The translations under genes were made by a program, and so were the position numbers. This document shows positions 51,093 through 60,833 of a DNA stretch of 64,000 nucleotides, piece by piece. Location: NCBI GenBank assembly GCA_023426245.1, contig JAFABB010000008.1, positions 1 through 64,000 on the forward strand, written 5' to 3'. This DNA is from Bacillota bacterium. Its GTDB lineage: Bacteria > Bacillota > UBA4882 > UBA8346. The notes below the pieces were generated by a model. The model was not told the origin of the DNA. It searched no databases and was given only the letters and a program-made list of their open reading frames with translations. How positions within the stretch are numbered: position 1 is the stretch's first letter; each line of letters starts with the position of its first letter.

Positions 51093-51282
51093 TTGTTTTA
51101 ATTAAAATTTTTACTGGTAAAGTAGTCCATCGTGGAAAAAACAGTGATTGTATCAGAAGTGGCCTGTCTTGAATAAGATTACCGAAAAACTTGGTCTTAA
51201 CAAGTTCAACATCGAATTTTATTCCAGCTAAAAAGACCTGCAATGAAAAAATCTATACACCAATTCAGTTTAAAAACTGTAA

Positions 51283-51292
51283 CAAACGTTTG
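51283..51292. promoter_or_regulatory. Palindromic box CAAACGTTTG (copy 2)
   Basis: Same box, exactly 200 bases from copy 1, followed by TTATTTTAATTAAA and a CATCGTG-containing segment also seen after copy 1. Confidence 0.5.
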
Positions 51293-51629
51293 TTATTTTA
51301 ATTAAATTTTTTCTTACCAGGACTCATCGTGAAAAAGCAATGATTCAATTGGATGGATGCAGTGGCACTGAGAATAATACCTAAAAAATGTTCTTTGCGA
51401 GCCGTATCCGACTTATGTCAGCTACACAATAAATCATACAGTCACCATCTATACAACATATTAGCGCTGGTTTGTTTCTTTAATCCATTTTTCTCCATTT
51501 TCAATTCTCTTTTCATTCGCAAAAAGCTAGTCCGTTGAAGGTAATTCGACGATTTATTTTCCCTTCGCCCTCTTTTTGTGCCTACCGCAAAAAAAAATTT
51601 CTCAGAACCATTTTTATTTGCAAAACTAG

Positions 51630-51639
51630 CAAACGTTTG
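51630..51639. promoter_or_regulatory. Palindromic box CAAACGTTTG (copy 3)
   Basis: Same box, 347 bases from copy 2, followed by TTATCCTATTAAAA and AGTAGCC as after copy 1 (AGTAGTCC). The right-hand context is more diverged. Confidence 0.45.
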
Positions 51640-52246
51640 TTATCCTATTAAAATGTTTCCTTCAAAGTAGCCAGTCATTTTGGATTAACTTTGTCTTCTA
51701 TGGTTGGAAAAGATTTGAATTATGCTTGAGACACCGTCTTTAGCATATGTTATTCGGTAAAGATCTACTACTTGAATGATCAATAGCAGATTAAAAACTG
51801 AGGCTTTTTATGTCAAGGCCGAAGCTATAGTGATAACGTTAATACCCAAAAAATGTAATCAATTAAAATTATTTCCATTTACAATTTCATTATAATATTT
51901 AACAACCACAAAATCAATGACTAGTTAAAATATTCTTAATAATTTATTAAATAAGTTTAAACAATCTCTGATTCTATCTGCTGTTCCACCTTGGCCACAC
52001 ATATACTTTTAAGCCGATACCCTTATCTTCGATTACAACCAGAAAAGTGTGCCTCCGATACAACCTAGCAGGCAATATGAATAGAGTGGAGAATCGGGTT
52101 TGATCTTGGTCAAGCATTTAAAATATTTTATTCCAGCCTATAGTTTCTATCCTTGGGCCTGACCTTTAACCTTTAATTCATTTCATTCTTAAGCATTTAT
52201 ATCACAAAATATGACGGCTTCACCAAAAGAAACCGCCATAATAATT
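51640..52246. other. Long AT-rich intergenic stretch
   Basis: No coding frame with start context, RNA motif or further repeat unit was recognised. Together with 50926-51639 this makes a 1.3-kb gap between the xylanase gene and the lactamase remnant, probably decayed DNA plus regulatory repeats. Confidence 0.5.
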
Positions 52247-52513
52247 TTAGTGGGATTCCGCTACTTGTTTTTCCGCTAACTGTAATGTATGTTGAAGAAG
52301 TCCAAAATCGCCCCAGGGGCTGGTACCGTGATTGGCGATTACTATCTTGGCTCTCGGGTAACGTTTCATCACTTCACGTATTGTATTGGGGTATTGAGTA
52401 ACATCACCATCAGCAATATTTCCTAAATTCGCCATATTCATCGGTTTCACCAAACAACCGCCATATAACACTCTGGTTTGGTTATTGCCAACAATCCATA
52501 AGAAGGTATTGCA
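52247..52513 (-). pseudogene. C-terminal remnant of a subclass B1 metallo-beta-lactamase-type gene
   Basis: The open frame from a stop at 52516 to 52247 encodes the last ~88 residues of the fold: LWIVGNNQTRVLYGGCLVKP with the zinc Cys of B1 enzymes, MANLGNIADGDVTQYPNTI, RYPRAKIVIANHGTSPWGDF with the last zinc His, and LLQHTLQLAEK. The HxHxD zinc site and everything before it are missing, and the upstream DNA is unrelated, so it cannot be active. It is cut off by the downstream end of the ABC operon. Confidence 0.8.
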
Positions 52514-52544
52514 TTACCTGTAAAACTATAATAGTGTTCAAAAA

Positions 52545-52593
52545 TTTTAAAAAAAGTATCAATGAAGACTCACCCAAGAGTCCTGATTGATAC
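52545..52593 (-). terminator. Terminator of the five-gene ABC transporter operon
   Basis: Minus-strand GTATCAAT...GACTC / GAGTC...ATTGATAC with a symmetric 3x3 internal loop, followed by TTTTTTT. It ends 103 bases past the stop at 52696. Confidence 0.8.
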
Positions 52594-52695
52594 AAACTAA
52601 GGAAGCATCCTTTTTTTGAAAAACCGATCCCAAATGCATTTATGGGAATAGTATTTACCTGTCGATATCCTCAAAAAAACAACAAACTAAAGTAT

Positions 52696-53451
52696 CTACC
52701 ACCACTTGATCAGATCCGTTACTCTATTCCGGAGATCGATAAAAGCCGGATCGGCAATATTGCGGGGCATTGGCAAGCTATTGTTGATCTCCTCTTTAAT
52801 CTTGGTCGGCTTATTGGAAAGTACCAGGATCCGTTGTCCCAGGTATACTGCTTCTTCAATATTATGGGTGATAAATATCACCGTAGTTTTGGTTTTCTCC
52901 CAAAGACGGAGCAATTCATCCTCTAACTTAAACCGCAAGTCCAGATCCAGCTGGCCGTAAGGTTCATCCATCAACAACAGTTCCGGCTGAACGGCAAAGG
53001 CCCGGGCAATCACCACTCGTTGCAGCATACTGGCTGAAAGCTGTTTCGGGTAGTAGCTCCGGAAAGGGCCGAGCCCGACCATATTGATAACCTCATCCAC
53101 CCGTTCCTGGATCACTTTTTCGGGCAAACCTTTAATATCAAGGCCAAAACGGACATTTTCCTCCACCTTGAGCCAGGGCATAGTCGAATATTCCTGGAAG
53201 ATGTAGGCGATATTGTGTTTTTTCAAATCCACCGGCTCGTCATTGACCAGGATCTGGCCGGAGGTAACCTCATAAAGTTTGGTTAAGCTGTTGAGAAAAG
53301 TGGTTTTACCACACCCGGTCGGACCGACGATGCAGAGAAACTCCCCTTCCCTGACATCAAAGGATATATCATCCAACACACATAAATCGCCGAAGCATTT
53401 TGTCATGTTACTGACTTTTACCTTCACGCGCGCATTATCTTGCATGACCAT
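52696..53451 (-). CDS. ABC transporter ATP-binding protein, NitT/TauT type, degenerate signature
   Basis: 251 residues. Walker A GPTGCGKTTFLNSL, Walker B LLLMDEPYGQLD and VIFITHNIEEA are intact, but the signature is LSASMLQRV instead of LSGGMxQRV, so it probably provides the non-consensus site in a heterodimer with the ATPase encoded next to it (53473). ATG at 53451 after GGAGGT. Confidence 0.9.
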   Translation of the reverse strand: MVMQDNARVKVKVSNMTKCFGDLCVLDDISFDVREGEFLCIVGPTGCGKTTFLNSLTKLYEVTSGQILVNDEPVDLKKHNIAYIFQEYSTMPWLKVEENVRFGLDIKGLPEKVIQERVDEVINMVGLGPFRSYYPKQLSASMLQRVVIARAFAVQPELLLMDEPYGQLDLDLRFKLEDELLRLWEKTKTTVIFITHNIEEAVYLGQRILVLSNKPTKIKEEINNSLPMPRNIADPAFIDLRNRVTDLIKWW

Positions 53452-53472
53452 AGCTTTCTACCTCCTGCTCCA

Positions 53473-54273
53473 TCAAAGTGATTTATCCATCGCTGCGGTT
53501 ATTTCTTGCCTGAGTCGTAAGAATTCAGGATCGACATAACTGCGGGGCCTGGGTAAATTAATTTTATATTCCGTTTTAATGCTGGTGGGGCAATTGGTGA
53601 GCAGGATAATTCTATCGGCCAGGTACAACGCTTCCTCAATATTATTGGTCACAAAAATGACTGTCCGCCGTTCCCGTTCCCAGATTTTCTCCAGTTCCTC
53701 TTCCATCATATAGCGGGTTTGGGCATCCAAATGGCCAAAGGGTTCATCCATCAACATCACCAGGGGGTCATTGCAATAAGCCCGGGCAATTCCCACCCGT
53801 TGTTTCATGCCTCCCGACAGTTTGACCGGAAAATGATTTTCAAAGCCTTTCAGGCCAACCAAATTTATGAAATAATTGGCTTTTTCCCGCCGTTGCTTTT
53901 TTTTCATTCCCCGGACACTCGGTCCGAACTCCACATTCTTCATTACCGTCAGCCAGGGAAATAAAGCGGTTTTTTGATAGACTACACCCCGTTCCGCGCT
54001 GGGTCCTTCGACCTCCTGATCGTTGATAAAAACCCTACCGGCCGTGGGCTTTTCCAGTCCGGCCAAAATATTGATCAAGGTTGTTTTGCCGCATTGACCA
54101 GGCCCGAACAAAACCACAAACTCATTTTCCAGCACTTCCAACATTACATTTCGAATGACTTGAAATTTGTTTCCATCGGTATCAAATTCTTTGGCAATAT
54201 TATCACAACGGATAATAGTCTTTTTCGGATCTCCTTCCGGTGCTTTCATATCCCTCTGATGTTCCAGGAGCAT
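53473..54273 (-). CDS. ABC transporter ATP-binding protein, NitT/TauT type, canonical
   Basis: 266 residues. Walker A GPGQCGKTTLINIL, signature LSGGMKQRVGIARAY, Walker B VMLMDEPFGHLD, FVTNNIEEA (Asn for the usual His-loop Asp/His: HD reads NN, so the switch His is lacking). ATG at 54273 has GAAGGG; a second ATG at 54249 forms ATGA with the permease stop. The missing switch His is notable: neither ATPase of the pair is fully canonical. Confidence 0.88.
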   Translation of the reverse strand: MLLEHQRDMKAPEGDPKKTIIRCDNIAKEFDTDGNKFQVIRNVMLEVLENEFVVLFGPGQCGKTTLINILAGLEKPTAGRVFINDQEVEGPSAERGVVYQKTALFPWLTVMKNVEFGPSVRGMKKKQRREKANYFINLVGLKGFENHFPVKLSGGMKQRVGIARAYCNDPLVMLMDEPFGHLDAQTRYMMEEELEKIWERERRTVIFVTNNIEEALYLADRIILLTNCPTSIKTEYKINLPRPRSYVDPEFLRLRQEITAAMDKSL

Positions 54274-55043
54274 AATTTCCCTTCAACCCCTCTCATAATC
54301 GTTGCCAAAAGCAAACCGATCAACCCGATTGAAATGATTCCCACGATAATTTGAGTCGTGTTTCCGGTATTCTGGCCCATCACAATGATCCAGCCGGCGC
54401 CTTCCGACGAACGCACCATTTCCGCGGCGAGCACAGCCATCCAGCTGGTGGAAAGTCCCAGTTGCAGACCGGCAAATATTTGTGGGACCGAGGACGGCAG
54501 GACAATTCTGGTAAACACTTGGCTTTCCCTGGCGCCCAGCATCCTGGCGGCGCCGATCAGAACCGGATCGACCTGGATGGCTCCTGCATAGGCGTTTAAG
54601 GTAACCTGGGTGAAAGCGCCCACAAAGATAATAAAATACTTAGTGGACTCGCCGATGCCAAACCACAAGATGGCCAAGGGAATCCAGGCCAGGGCGGGTA
54701 TTGGTCTCAGCCATTCAAATATCGGGCTGATAATAGCTCGGGCTAGTTTGGACCAGCCCATGGATAGTCCGGTGATAATGCCAAGAACGGCGGCAATGCC
54801 GAAACCTACCAGCACCCGGTACAAGCTCCAGCCGATATGCCCCAAAATAGTATAACTGCCAATCGCTTTATAAAATGATCTGAAAAACTCGCTAAAAACT
54901 TTATAAGGACCCGGGATGGTCGCTTTAGCAAAGGTGAAAGTGACGACGACCTGCCACAGGATAATGATAGATGCAAAAGCAACAATCGCCCAGAAGATAC
55001 GTTTCCAGTCATCATGGAAGCCGTTGATTTTAATACCTTGCAA
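54246..55043 (-). CDS. ABC transporter permease, NitT/TauT type (1)
   Basis: 265 residues, about six membrane spans, with ESQVFTRIVLPSSVPQIFAGLQLGLS as coupling loop. TTG start at 55043 after GGAGGG. Shares the fold with the next permease but is diverged, so a heteromeric channel is likely. Confidence 0.9.
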   Translation of the reverse strand: MQGIKINGFHDDWKRIFWAIVAFASIIILWQVVVTFTFAKATIPGPYKVFSEFFRSFYKAIGSYTILGHIGWSLYRVLVGFGIAAVLGIITGLSMGWSKLARAIISPIFEWLRPIPALAWIPLAILWFGIGESTKYFIIFVGAFTQVTLNAYAGAIQVDPVLIGAARMLGARESQVFTRIVLPSSVPQIFAGLQLGLSTSWMAVLAAEMVRSSEGAGWIIVMGQNTGNTTQIIVGIISIGLIGLLLATIMRGVEGKLCSWNIRGI

Positions 55044-55045
55044 GT

Positions 55046-55819
55046 CTAGTTTCCTCCCTTCACATACTTGCGTTCAAATAACCGCAATATATATGCAAGT
55101 AATGCTCCAATACTGCCGATGGTCAGCATCCCAACCACGATGATATCGGCTCTTCCCAACATTCTGGTAATCTGTATCATATAACCAAGCCCTCGGTTGG
55201 AAGCCAGCAATTCCGCGGCAACCAGCGTCATCCAAGCCGTTCCAAGAGATATCCGCAGTCCGGTAAAAATGAGGGGAAGGGCTGTCGGTATGGCCACTTT
55301 TCGCAAAATGTAAAAATTAGAAGCTCCGAAGGTTTTGGCAACCCAAATATGAATGGAACTGGTTTGTCTGATGCCCGCTTCGGTATTAATGACACAAGGT
55401 ATGAAGGCCGAAACAAAGATGATTGCCGCCTTGGCCGGTAAACCGATTCCAAACCATAAAATCATAATTGGAATCCAGGCAATGGGCGGAATCGGTCTTA
55501 CCAAATCAAAGACCGGTTTGAACAACATGTCGAACCGTTTATACCAGGCCGTGACAATACCCAGAGGAATACCTACTAACGCGCCGCACAGATATCCCGT
55601 CAAAGCGATTTCCAGACTGGTCATAATATGTTGCAGAAGAGTCGCGCCATCCGGATTGGGATCGTAAAGTTTCGCCCAAAAGGCCGTTAGTACCGAATAG
55701 GGACTCGGCAACATAAAGCTTGGAACCAATTTTAATAAATCGGTAATCAGTTCCCAGATAAATATGAATGATACCAAGGAGATTACCGAAATGATTTTAT
55801 ATTTCATTTCTCGCTTCAA
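55046..55819 (-). CDS. ABC transporter permease, NitT/TauT type (2)
   Basis: 257 residues, about six membrane spans; SNFYILRKVAIPTALPLIFTGLRISLG is the coupling loop. TTG start at 55819 after GGGGG. Two bases separate it from the next permease. Confidence 0.9.
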   Translation of the reverse strand: MKREMKYKIISVISLVSFIFIWELITDLLKLVPSFMLPSPYSVLTAFWAKLYDPNPDGATLLQHIMTSLEIALTGYLCGALVGIPLGIVTAWYKRFDMLFKPVFDLVRPIPPIAWIPIMILWFGIGLPAKAAIIFVSAFIPCVINTEAGIRQTSSIHIWVAKTFGASNFYILRKVAIPTALPLIFTGLRISLGTAWMTLVAAELLASNRGLGYMIQITRMLGRADIIVVGMLTIGSIGALLAYILRLFERKYVKGGN

Positions 55820-55899
55820 TTTTCAACCCCCACTATGATTTCGACGGTGAAGGTTTTCCGAAAAAGGCTCGCCCCCACCGTCGAAACGTTTCTTCATCC

Positions 55900-56928
55900 T
55901 TATTTCAATGCCGCTTTCAGGATATCGCCAACCACGTTTTTGTCAAAAATCGGAAGCTTGTCGGTTTGTAATTTGCCGATACTGGCCATGAACTCCGCTG
56001 TGGTCTTGATCGAATCTCCCAGCGGTTTCTTTTTGGCATCTTCGGCCGTTAACAACGGTCTGGCTTGTACTTCTGCCCGGACCAATTTGGTCTCAATATT
56101 CTGACCATTTTGCTTATACCAGTCCGAAAGCATTTTGACTTCTACATCCTGATTTTTCTTTAACTCGGCATTGGCTCGATACATCAGTTTAACAAATTTG
56201 GTCAGTAAAGCTTTCTTGGTTTCATAGGCACTTTTACTGGCAACCACGTTGTCATACTGGGGTATTTTCAGATCGATCAAACTTCCTGCATTAATCCAGC
56301 CCTTTTCTTCGGCTACAAAGCTCAAGGGAGGATTTAAGGCTACGATATCACCCTGTCCCGCCAAAAATGCCTGATACGCTTGAGGATAATCCATATTCAC
56401 CGAATTGACTTCTTTATCTTTGACACCGATCTTTTCGAGCCATTTGAGTTCATGCAATTGAGACATGGTTCCAATCGGCACCAGAATGGTTTTCCCTCTT
56501 ACAGTTTCCGGGTCTCCCAGAAGCGTCGGGAAGGTAGGGTTAAAACCCTTCACTTTGCTGATGGGACTGCCCGGCCGGACATACAATCCAAATCCGCCTG
56601 CGGCATTACTGGTTTCTGCTATTACTTTGGCATCGTAGACCGATAATGTAGTGACCGCAGCAGCTCCAATGGTGGCTACGTCCCAAAGATTGGCTCCCAG
56701 GGCTTCATTCATCGGAGCTCCGGTCGAGAAAAGGATCGGCTCGATTTTGAAACCGTTTTGTTTGTCCCAACCTTTTTCAACGATATAATTGACCGGTAGG
56801 CTTAAAAGGAAAGGCATCACGGCCACTTTCAATACTGGTAATTGTTTTGGTTTGGGTGCTGCGAAACCTTGGGTACACAGCGTACCCAGTAATGTAACGA
56901 TCAAGATGACATACAATGACTTTTTCAT
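55900..56928 (-). CDS. Solute-binding protein of the NitT/TauT-type transporter
   Basis: 342 residues. Signal peptide MKKSLYVILIVTLLGTLC, with Cys18 in LGTLCTQGFAA but without a clear lipobox; mature part begins APKPKQLPVLKVAVMPFLLSL. GAPMNEALGANLWDVATIGAAAV and VRGKTILVPIGTMSQ follow the SsuA/NMT1 pattern. Ligand unknown; position beside a YesMN pair and sulfatase suggests an organic anion such as a sulfate ester or sulfonate, which is inference. Confidence 0.88.
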   Translation of the reverse strand: MKKSLYVILIVTLLGTLCTQGFAAPKPKQLPVLKVAVMPFLLSLPVNYIVEKGWDKQNGFKIEPILFSTGAPMNEALGANLWDVATIGAAAVTTLSVYDAKVIAETSNAAGGFGLYVRPGSPISKVKGFNPTFPTLLGDPETVRGKTILVPIGTMSQLHELKWLEKIGVKDKEVNSVNMDYPQAYQAFLAGQGDIVALNPPLSFVAEEKGWINAGSLIDLKIPQYDNVVASKSAYETKKALLTKFVKLMYRANAELKKNQDVEVKMLSDWYKQNGQNIETKLVRAEVQARPLLTAEDAKKKPLGDSIKTTAEFMASIGKLQTDKLPIFDKNVVGDILKAALK

Positions 56929-57069
56929 AATTCCACCCCTTCATCTTTTTTGATAATAATATCCTTCACCATTTCACAGTTGTTGATGGGAAGCCCCCTT
57001 TCCGATAAGCGAAAAATACTCATGGAATGAATCTTCTCAGCTTATTTGGTTATTCCCATCTTAATTCAA

Positions 57070-57142
57070 GATGTATCTAAAATACATCAAATATCCTTAG
57101 GATTTCTTTTTTAAATTGACAAGTATTCCATCCAAGGATTTC
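57070..57142. promoter_or_regulatory. Candidate YesN operator region upstream of the binding-protein gene
   Basis: Two copies of an ATCC-(A/T)-GGAT palindrome with a common TTTC extension (ATCCTTAGGATTTC at 57093-57106 and ATCCAAGGATTTC at 57130-57142), 37 bases apart, with a TTGACA-complement between them, and a perfect hairpin GATGTAT/ATACATC at 57070-57088. AraC-type regulators usually bind direct repeats of this kind. The rest of the 304-base gap shows nothing else. Confidence 0.4.
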
Positions 57143-57232
57143 TGCAAGGAAATGTCGTTCACTATTTTGAGATTTTTTTTGAGATTTTGACTTTCGGGGA
57201 TGCTGATGGGGACCAATAAACAATTCGATGCA

Positions 57233-58795
57233 TTAATAAGTCTCCATTGTTGATATTTTCACCTCAGTATGTTGATTTCGATAATCAAATGGACTGACTC
57301 CATAATATTTCTTAAAAAGGGTCGAAAAATAACTCAGATTCGGATAACCGACCATTTCGGCAATTTCCCGGACTTTCAGATCGGTCCGTTTTAATAATTC
57401 CACTGCCTTATTCAACCGTACACCAGCCAGGTAATTGCTGAAATTATTACCGGTTTCTTCTTTAAAAAGCCGACAAAAATATTCCGGATTCAAATGGACG
57501 TAAGCTGCAACGTTGGTTAGATTTATCGGTTGCATATAATATTTGCTGATATAAGCCATCGCTTTGGAGATGGAGTGCGAGTATTGGTTGGCCTTTTCAA
57601 GATGCTCATCGATAGCACCGTTGATTTTTTGCTTGACATATTCTTGCATACTCTGAAAAGAAGCAATTTTTTCGATTTCTGTTTTGAGGGTATGAAAAGA
57701 ATCAAGTCCGGTTTGCTGATGAATCTCTGGATCCGTACAAATAAAGTCAATCATTTGTAAACATGTATATTTGACCCCTTCGATGTCATGGATTCGGTTA
57801 TCCTTGATAAAGGTTAAAACGGATTCAAGGGTTTGCTCAGCGTTTTCGAATCCATTTTCTTTAATCATTTCCTTCCACGCATTGGTCATGGCGGTTAATT
57901 TTTTCAACAATTCCGGGGTATTTTCTTTTGAAGATTTCATGGGATTGATAGTGCCTTCCCCGGTGTAAAACTCCTGTTTTAACTGGGAAACGGCTTCATC
58001 GACTGCCATGCCGATGTATTTTAAGCCATCATGAACATTGCTGACCCCAATAGTGCACCTGTTGCTTTCATGAAGTTTGGAAGCAAAATCGAATGTAGTT
58101 TTTACTTGTTCCGCTATGCTGGGTTGGGCAAAAACATTGGCCAGCAGGATGAAAATATTTTGGTCATAAACGAAACCAAAGATATTCTGAATATTTGGAT
58201 GTTTGGGAATGATGAAGTTACTGTTATTGCTGGGTTGATCTTGGATTTCATATTTTAAAGCCACGGCAAACAAAAAATTGTTTTTCAGATTAATTTTCTG
58301 CTCCTGTAGCTCTTTTTCAGATATCAGATATTGATTTCTGGCTTGAAAGATCAGCCGCCGGACAAAGGCCTCCCTTTTTAAGTAAACAATGTCCGATAAA
58401 TTACTGTCTGACCTATAGAAACTGAGTTTCCGATTGACTTTATCCAGAACATCATGAATCATGACATCATTGATTTCAGTTTTTAAAATATATTCAAAAG
58501 CGCCGTATTTTACAGCCGTTCTGGCATATTCAAAATCGTTATGGGCAGTCAGGACAATGATCTCTGTAGCGGGGTTTAAAAATTTGATTTGTTTCATCAA
58601 TTCCATACCGTCCATAATCGGCATCTTAATGTCCACAAAAACGATATCCGGCAATGTGGCATTAAAAATTTTTAAGGCTTCCTCACCGTTGGCAGCCAAA
58701 CCTACGACTTCATACCCTAAAGGATTTTTATGGATACAAAACTCAATCCATTCACGAATCGGAGTTTCATCATCCACGATCAATATTTTCAACAT
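57233..58795 (-). CDS. Response regulator with AraC-type DNA-binding domain (YesN-like)
   Basis: 520 residues. N-terminal receiver with the acidic pair IVDDE, phosphoacceptor Asp in VFVDIKMPIMDG and Lys in LKTEI; a ~250-residue middle region; C-terminal AraC double HTH (SKAMAYISKYYMQPINLTNVAAYV and VREIAEMVGYPNLSYFSTLFKKYYGVSPFDYR). Partner of the histidine kinase encoded immediately upstream (35 bases). Transcribed toward the ABC operon that it probably controls. Confidence 0.93.
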   Translation of the reverse strand: MLKILIVDDETPIREWIEFCIHKNPLGYEVVGLAANGEEALKIFNATLPDIVFVDIKMPIMDGMELMKQIKFLNPATEIIVLTAHNDFEYARTAVKYGAFEYILKTEINDVMIHDVLDKVNRKLSFYRSDSNLSDIVYLKREAFVRRLIFQARNQYLISEKELQEQKINLKNNFLFAVALKYEIQDQPSNNSNFIIPKHPNIQNIFGFVYDQNIFILLANVFAQPSIAEQVKTTFDFASKLHESNRCTIGVSNVHDGLKYIGMAVDEAVSQLKQEFYTGEGTINPMKSSKENTPELLKKLTAMTNAWKEMIKENGFENAEQTLESVLTFIKDNRIHDIEGVKYTCLQMIDFICTDPEIHQQTGLDSFHTLKTEIEKIASFQSMQEYVKQKINGAIDEHLEKANQYSHSISKAMAYISKYYMQPINLTNVAAYVHLNPEYFCRLFKEETGNNFSNYLAGVRLNKAVELLKRTDLKVREIAEMVGYPNLSYFSTLFKKYYGVSPFDYRNQHTEVKISTMETY

Positions 58796-58829
58796 CCCTG
58801 TGTCCCTCCCTTTAGGTGAAAGTAAAGAA

Positions 58830-60662
58830 TTAGCTGATAACCGGTATCTGAATCCTAATTTCGGTTCCTTTCCCGACTTGGCTGAAAATTTTCAGACCAT
58901 ATTGGGTCCCGAAATTCATTTGGATTCTTTGCTGGACATTGATGATACCCACCATATTGAAGCGTCGATCTTTCTTATTATCCTGATTGTTCCAGATGTC
59001 TTTCAAGGTTTTGGCGTCCATACCAACGCCATCGTCAATCACCCGGATGGTAATTTCATCCTCTTTTCTCTCAGCTCTAATTTGAATGGTACCCTTCTCC
59101 TGTTTGGCCTCGATACCGTGAAATATCGAGTTTTCCACCAAAGGTTGCAAGATTAATTTGGGTATTTTATATTCCAAAATATTGTCCGGCAAATCGTAGA
59201 CGATCTCAAATTTATGGGCATAACGGTATTGTTGGATTAAAGCATATTGTTGCAAACATTGAATTTCCTCTAAAAGGGAAATGAATTCTTCCTTGCTATT
59301 AAATATCTTCTCCAGGAGTCCCATAAAAGCGGTAATCATTTGTTCCGCCTGAGAGCTCTTCCCCATAGAAATCATGCACTTGATGGAAAGGATCGTATTA
59401 TATAAAAAATGCGGATTGATTTGGGCTTGCAAAAAATCAAGTTCTGCTTTACGTTTTAGACGTTCCTCCTGCTTGACATCTAAAATAAGGTCTTTAATCT
59501 TTCCCAGCATCTGATTAAAGCCATCACTCAACTGCTTTAATTCATTCCACCCTTGGATATCGGAGATAACGTCCAGATCGCCATTCCGCACTTTTTTCAT
59601 GGACACGCAGAATTGTTTTAAGGGTTTGGCAGTTTTACGGGCAAATGAAAAAGATAAAATAAGTGAAAAAAACGTCCCCAGACAGAAAATACCTAAAATT
59701 GTATACCTTACTTTCTCTAAAGGTGCGAAAAGTGCTGCTACCGGAATCTCTTCCACAATGGTCCAAGCGGTTTCCGGGTCATAGTAATTCGACAATAAAA
59801 ACCGTTCGTTTCCTTTATTGATTATCTTGAAACTATCTGGCTGGAAAATCTCCTTGAATATCTGCATGTCAAAAAAGTTGATTCCCAGCATGTGCTCGTC
59901 ACTATGGGAAACGATACTTCCTTTTTCATCCACGATATAAATGGAATTTTTCCCGTTTAAAACGTTTTTATAAGTATCAAACAGCTTCCTTTCTTCCATA
60001 TTGATCAGGAGTATACCTAAGCGTCGACCGGTCTGTTTATCTTTGATAAGCCGGGCAGCGGAAAATACATATTTATTTTTGGTTCCATCGTCGGAATCAT
60101 CATAACTGCTAACCCAATAAATTTTGCCATTGGTTTTGATGACATTCCGATACCAAAGCATTTTGGGAATTCTCCCATAATTATAAGGCTGCTGATTTTG
60201 CAGAGAACAAAATTCAAACCCGTTTTCCCCCATCAGAACAACATAAAAAGTCACATTTATTTCTTCAAACGCTTTTTGATATTTGGTTCCGATCTCCGCC
60301 AAATTATCGGATAATATCCGGCTGTTACCACCCGCTGTAACTTTGTTGTTAAAAACCGCATTGGAAATATACTGATCCGAGTAGTATAGGTTGGAGATCG
60401 TTTTAATACTGTTTTTGATAACCCGGGTTCTTTCGCCGATCTGCCGGAGCACATCTACCCGGGAATGCCCGATTTCCTGCGTGATAACCCTTTTAAAAAC
60501 ATAGTAGGAAGTCGTACTAATCAAACCGGCGATCAAAACCATCAGCGTAAAATAAAAAACAAAGAGTTTGGTTTGTAAACTCCCGGTGTTTTTTATAAAA
60601 GGAAGTTCCAAAATCTTTGTTGTAAAAAGACCAATCCATTTTGGTTTAATTTTCAGATCCAT
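58830..60662 (-). CDS. Sensor histidine kinase (YesM-like)
   Basis: 610 residues. Membrane span near residues 35-60, extracellular Cache-type sensor of about 240 residues, second span near 320, HAMP (KKVRNGDLDVISDIQGWNELKQL), His-kinase dimerisation motif QINPHFLYNTILSIKCMI with the phospho-His, and ATPase boxes LVENSIFHGIEAKQEKG and VIDDGVGMD. ATG at 60662 is chosen as first ATG; an upstream TTG at 60689 is possible and neither has a well-placed binding site. Its signal is unknown. Confidence 0.92.
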   Translation of the reverse strand: MDLKIKPKWIGLFTTKILELPFIKNTGSLQTKLFVFYFTLMVLIAGLISTTSYYVFKRVITQEIGHSRVDVLRQIGERTRVIKNSIKTISNLYYSDQYISNAVFNNKVTAGGNSRILSDNLAEIGTKYQKAFEEINVTFYVVLMGENGFEFCSLQNQQPYNYGRIPKMLWYRNVIKTNGKIYWVSSYDDSDDGTKNKYVFSAARLIKDKQTGRRLGILLINMEERKLFDTYKNVLNGKNSIYIVDEKGSIVSHSDEHMLGINFFDMQIFKEIFQPDSFKIINKGNERFLLSNYYDPETAWTIVEEIPVAALFAPLEKVRYTILGIFCLGTFFSLILSFSFARKTAKPLKQFCVSMKKVRNGDLDVISDIQGWNELKQLSDGFNQMLGKIKDLILDVKQEERLKRKAELDFLQAQINPHFLYNTILSIKCMISMGKSSQAEQMITAFMGLLEKIFNSKEEFISLLEEIQCLQQYALIQQYRYAHKFEIVYDLPDNILEYKIPKLILQPLVENSIFHGIEAKQEKGTIQIRAERKEDEITIRVIDDGVGMDAKTLKDIWNNQDNKKDRRFNMVGIINVQQRIQMNFGTQYGLKIFSQVGKGTEIRIQIPVIS

Positions 60663-60833
60663 CCCTTCCAACAAGGAATGTCGATACAACCTCGTTAAAG
60701 ATCCCTGTAAATACAGTCTATCTCAATTTAAACTTTGAAACAAGACCTACAAGTTTTCCAACCTGTCCATCCATAGCTCTGAGTTTTCCATAATCATTTT
60801 TAAAAAGTTTGGCCGGGCTATGGATCTACGTCG

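Noticed and set aside
51004..51243. Minus-strand 79-codon frame upstream of the xylanase
   Set aside because: Unrecognised, covers one operator repeat, and its only strong ribosome-binding-like site (GGGAGGTG) lies near its end rather than its start.
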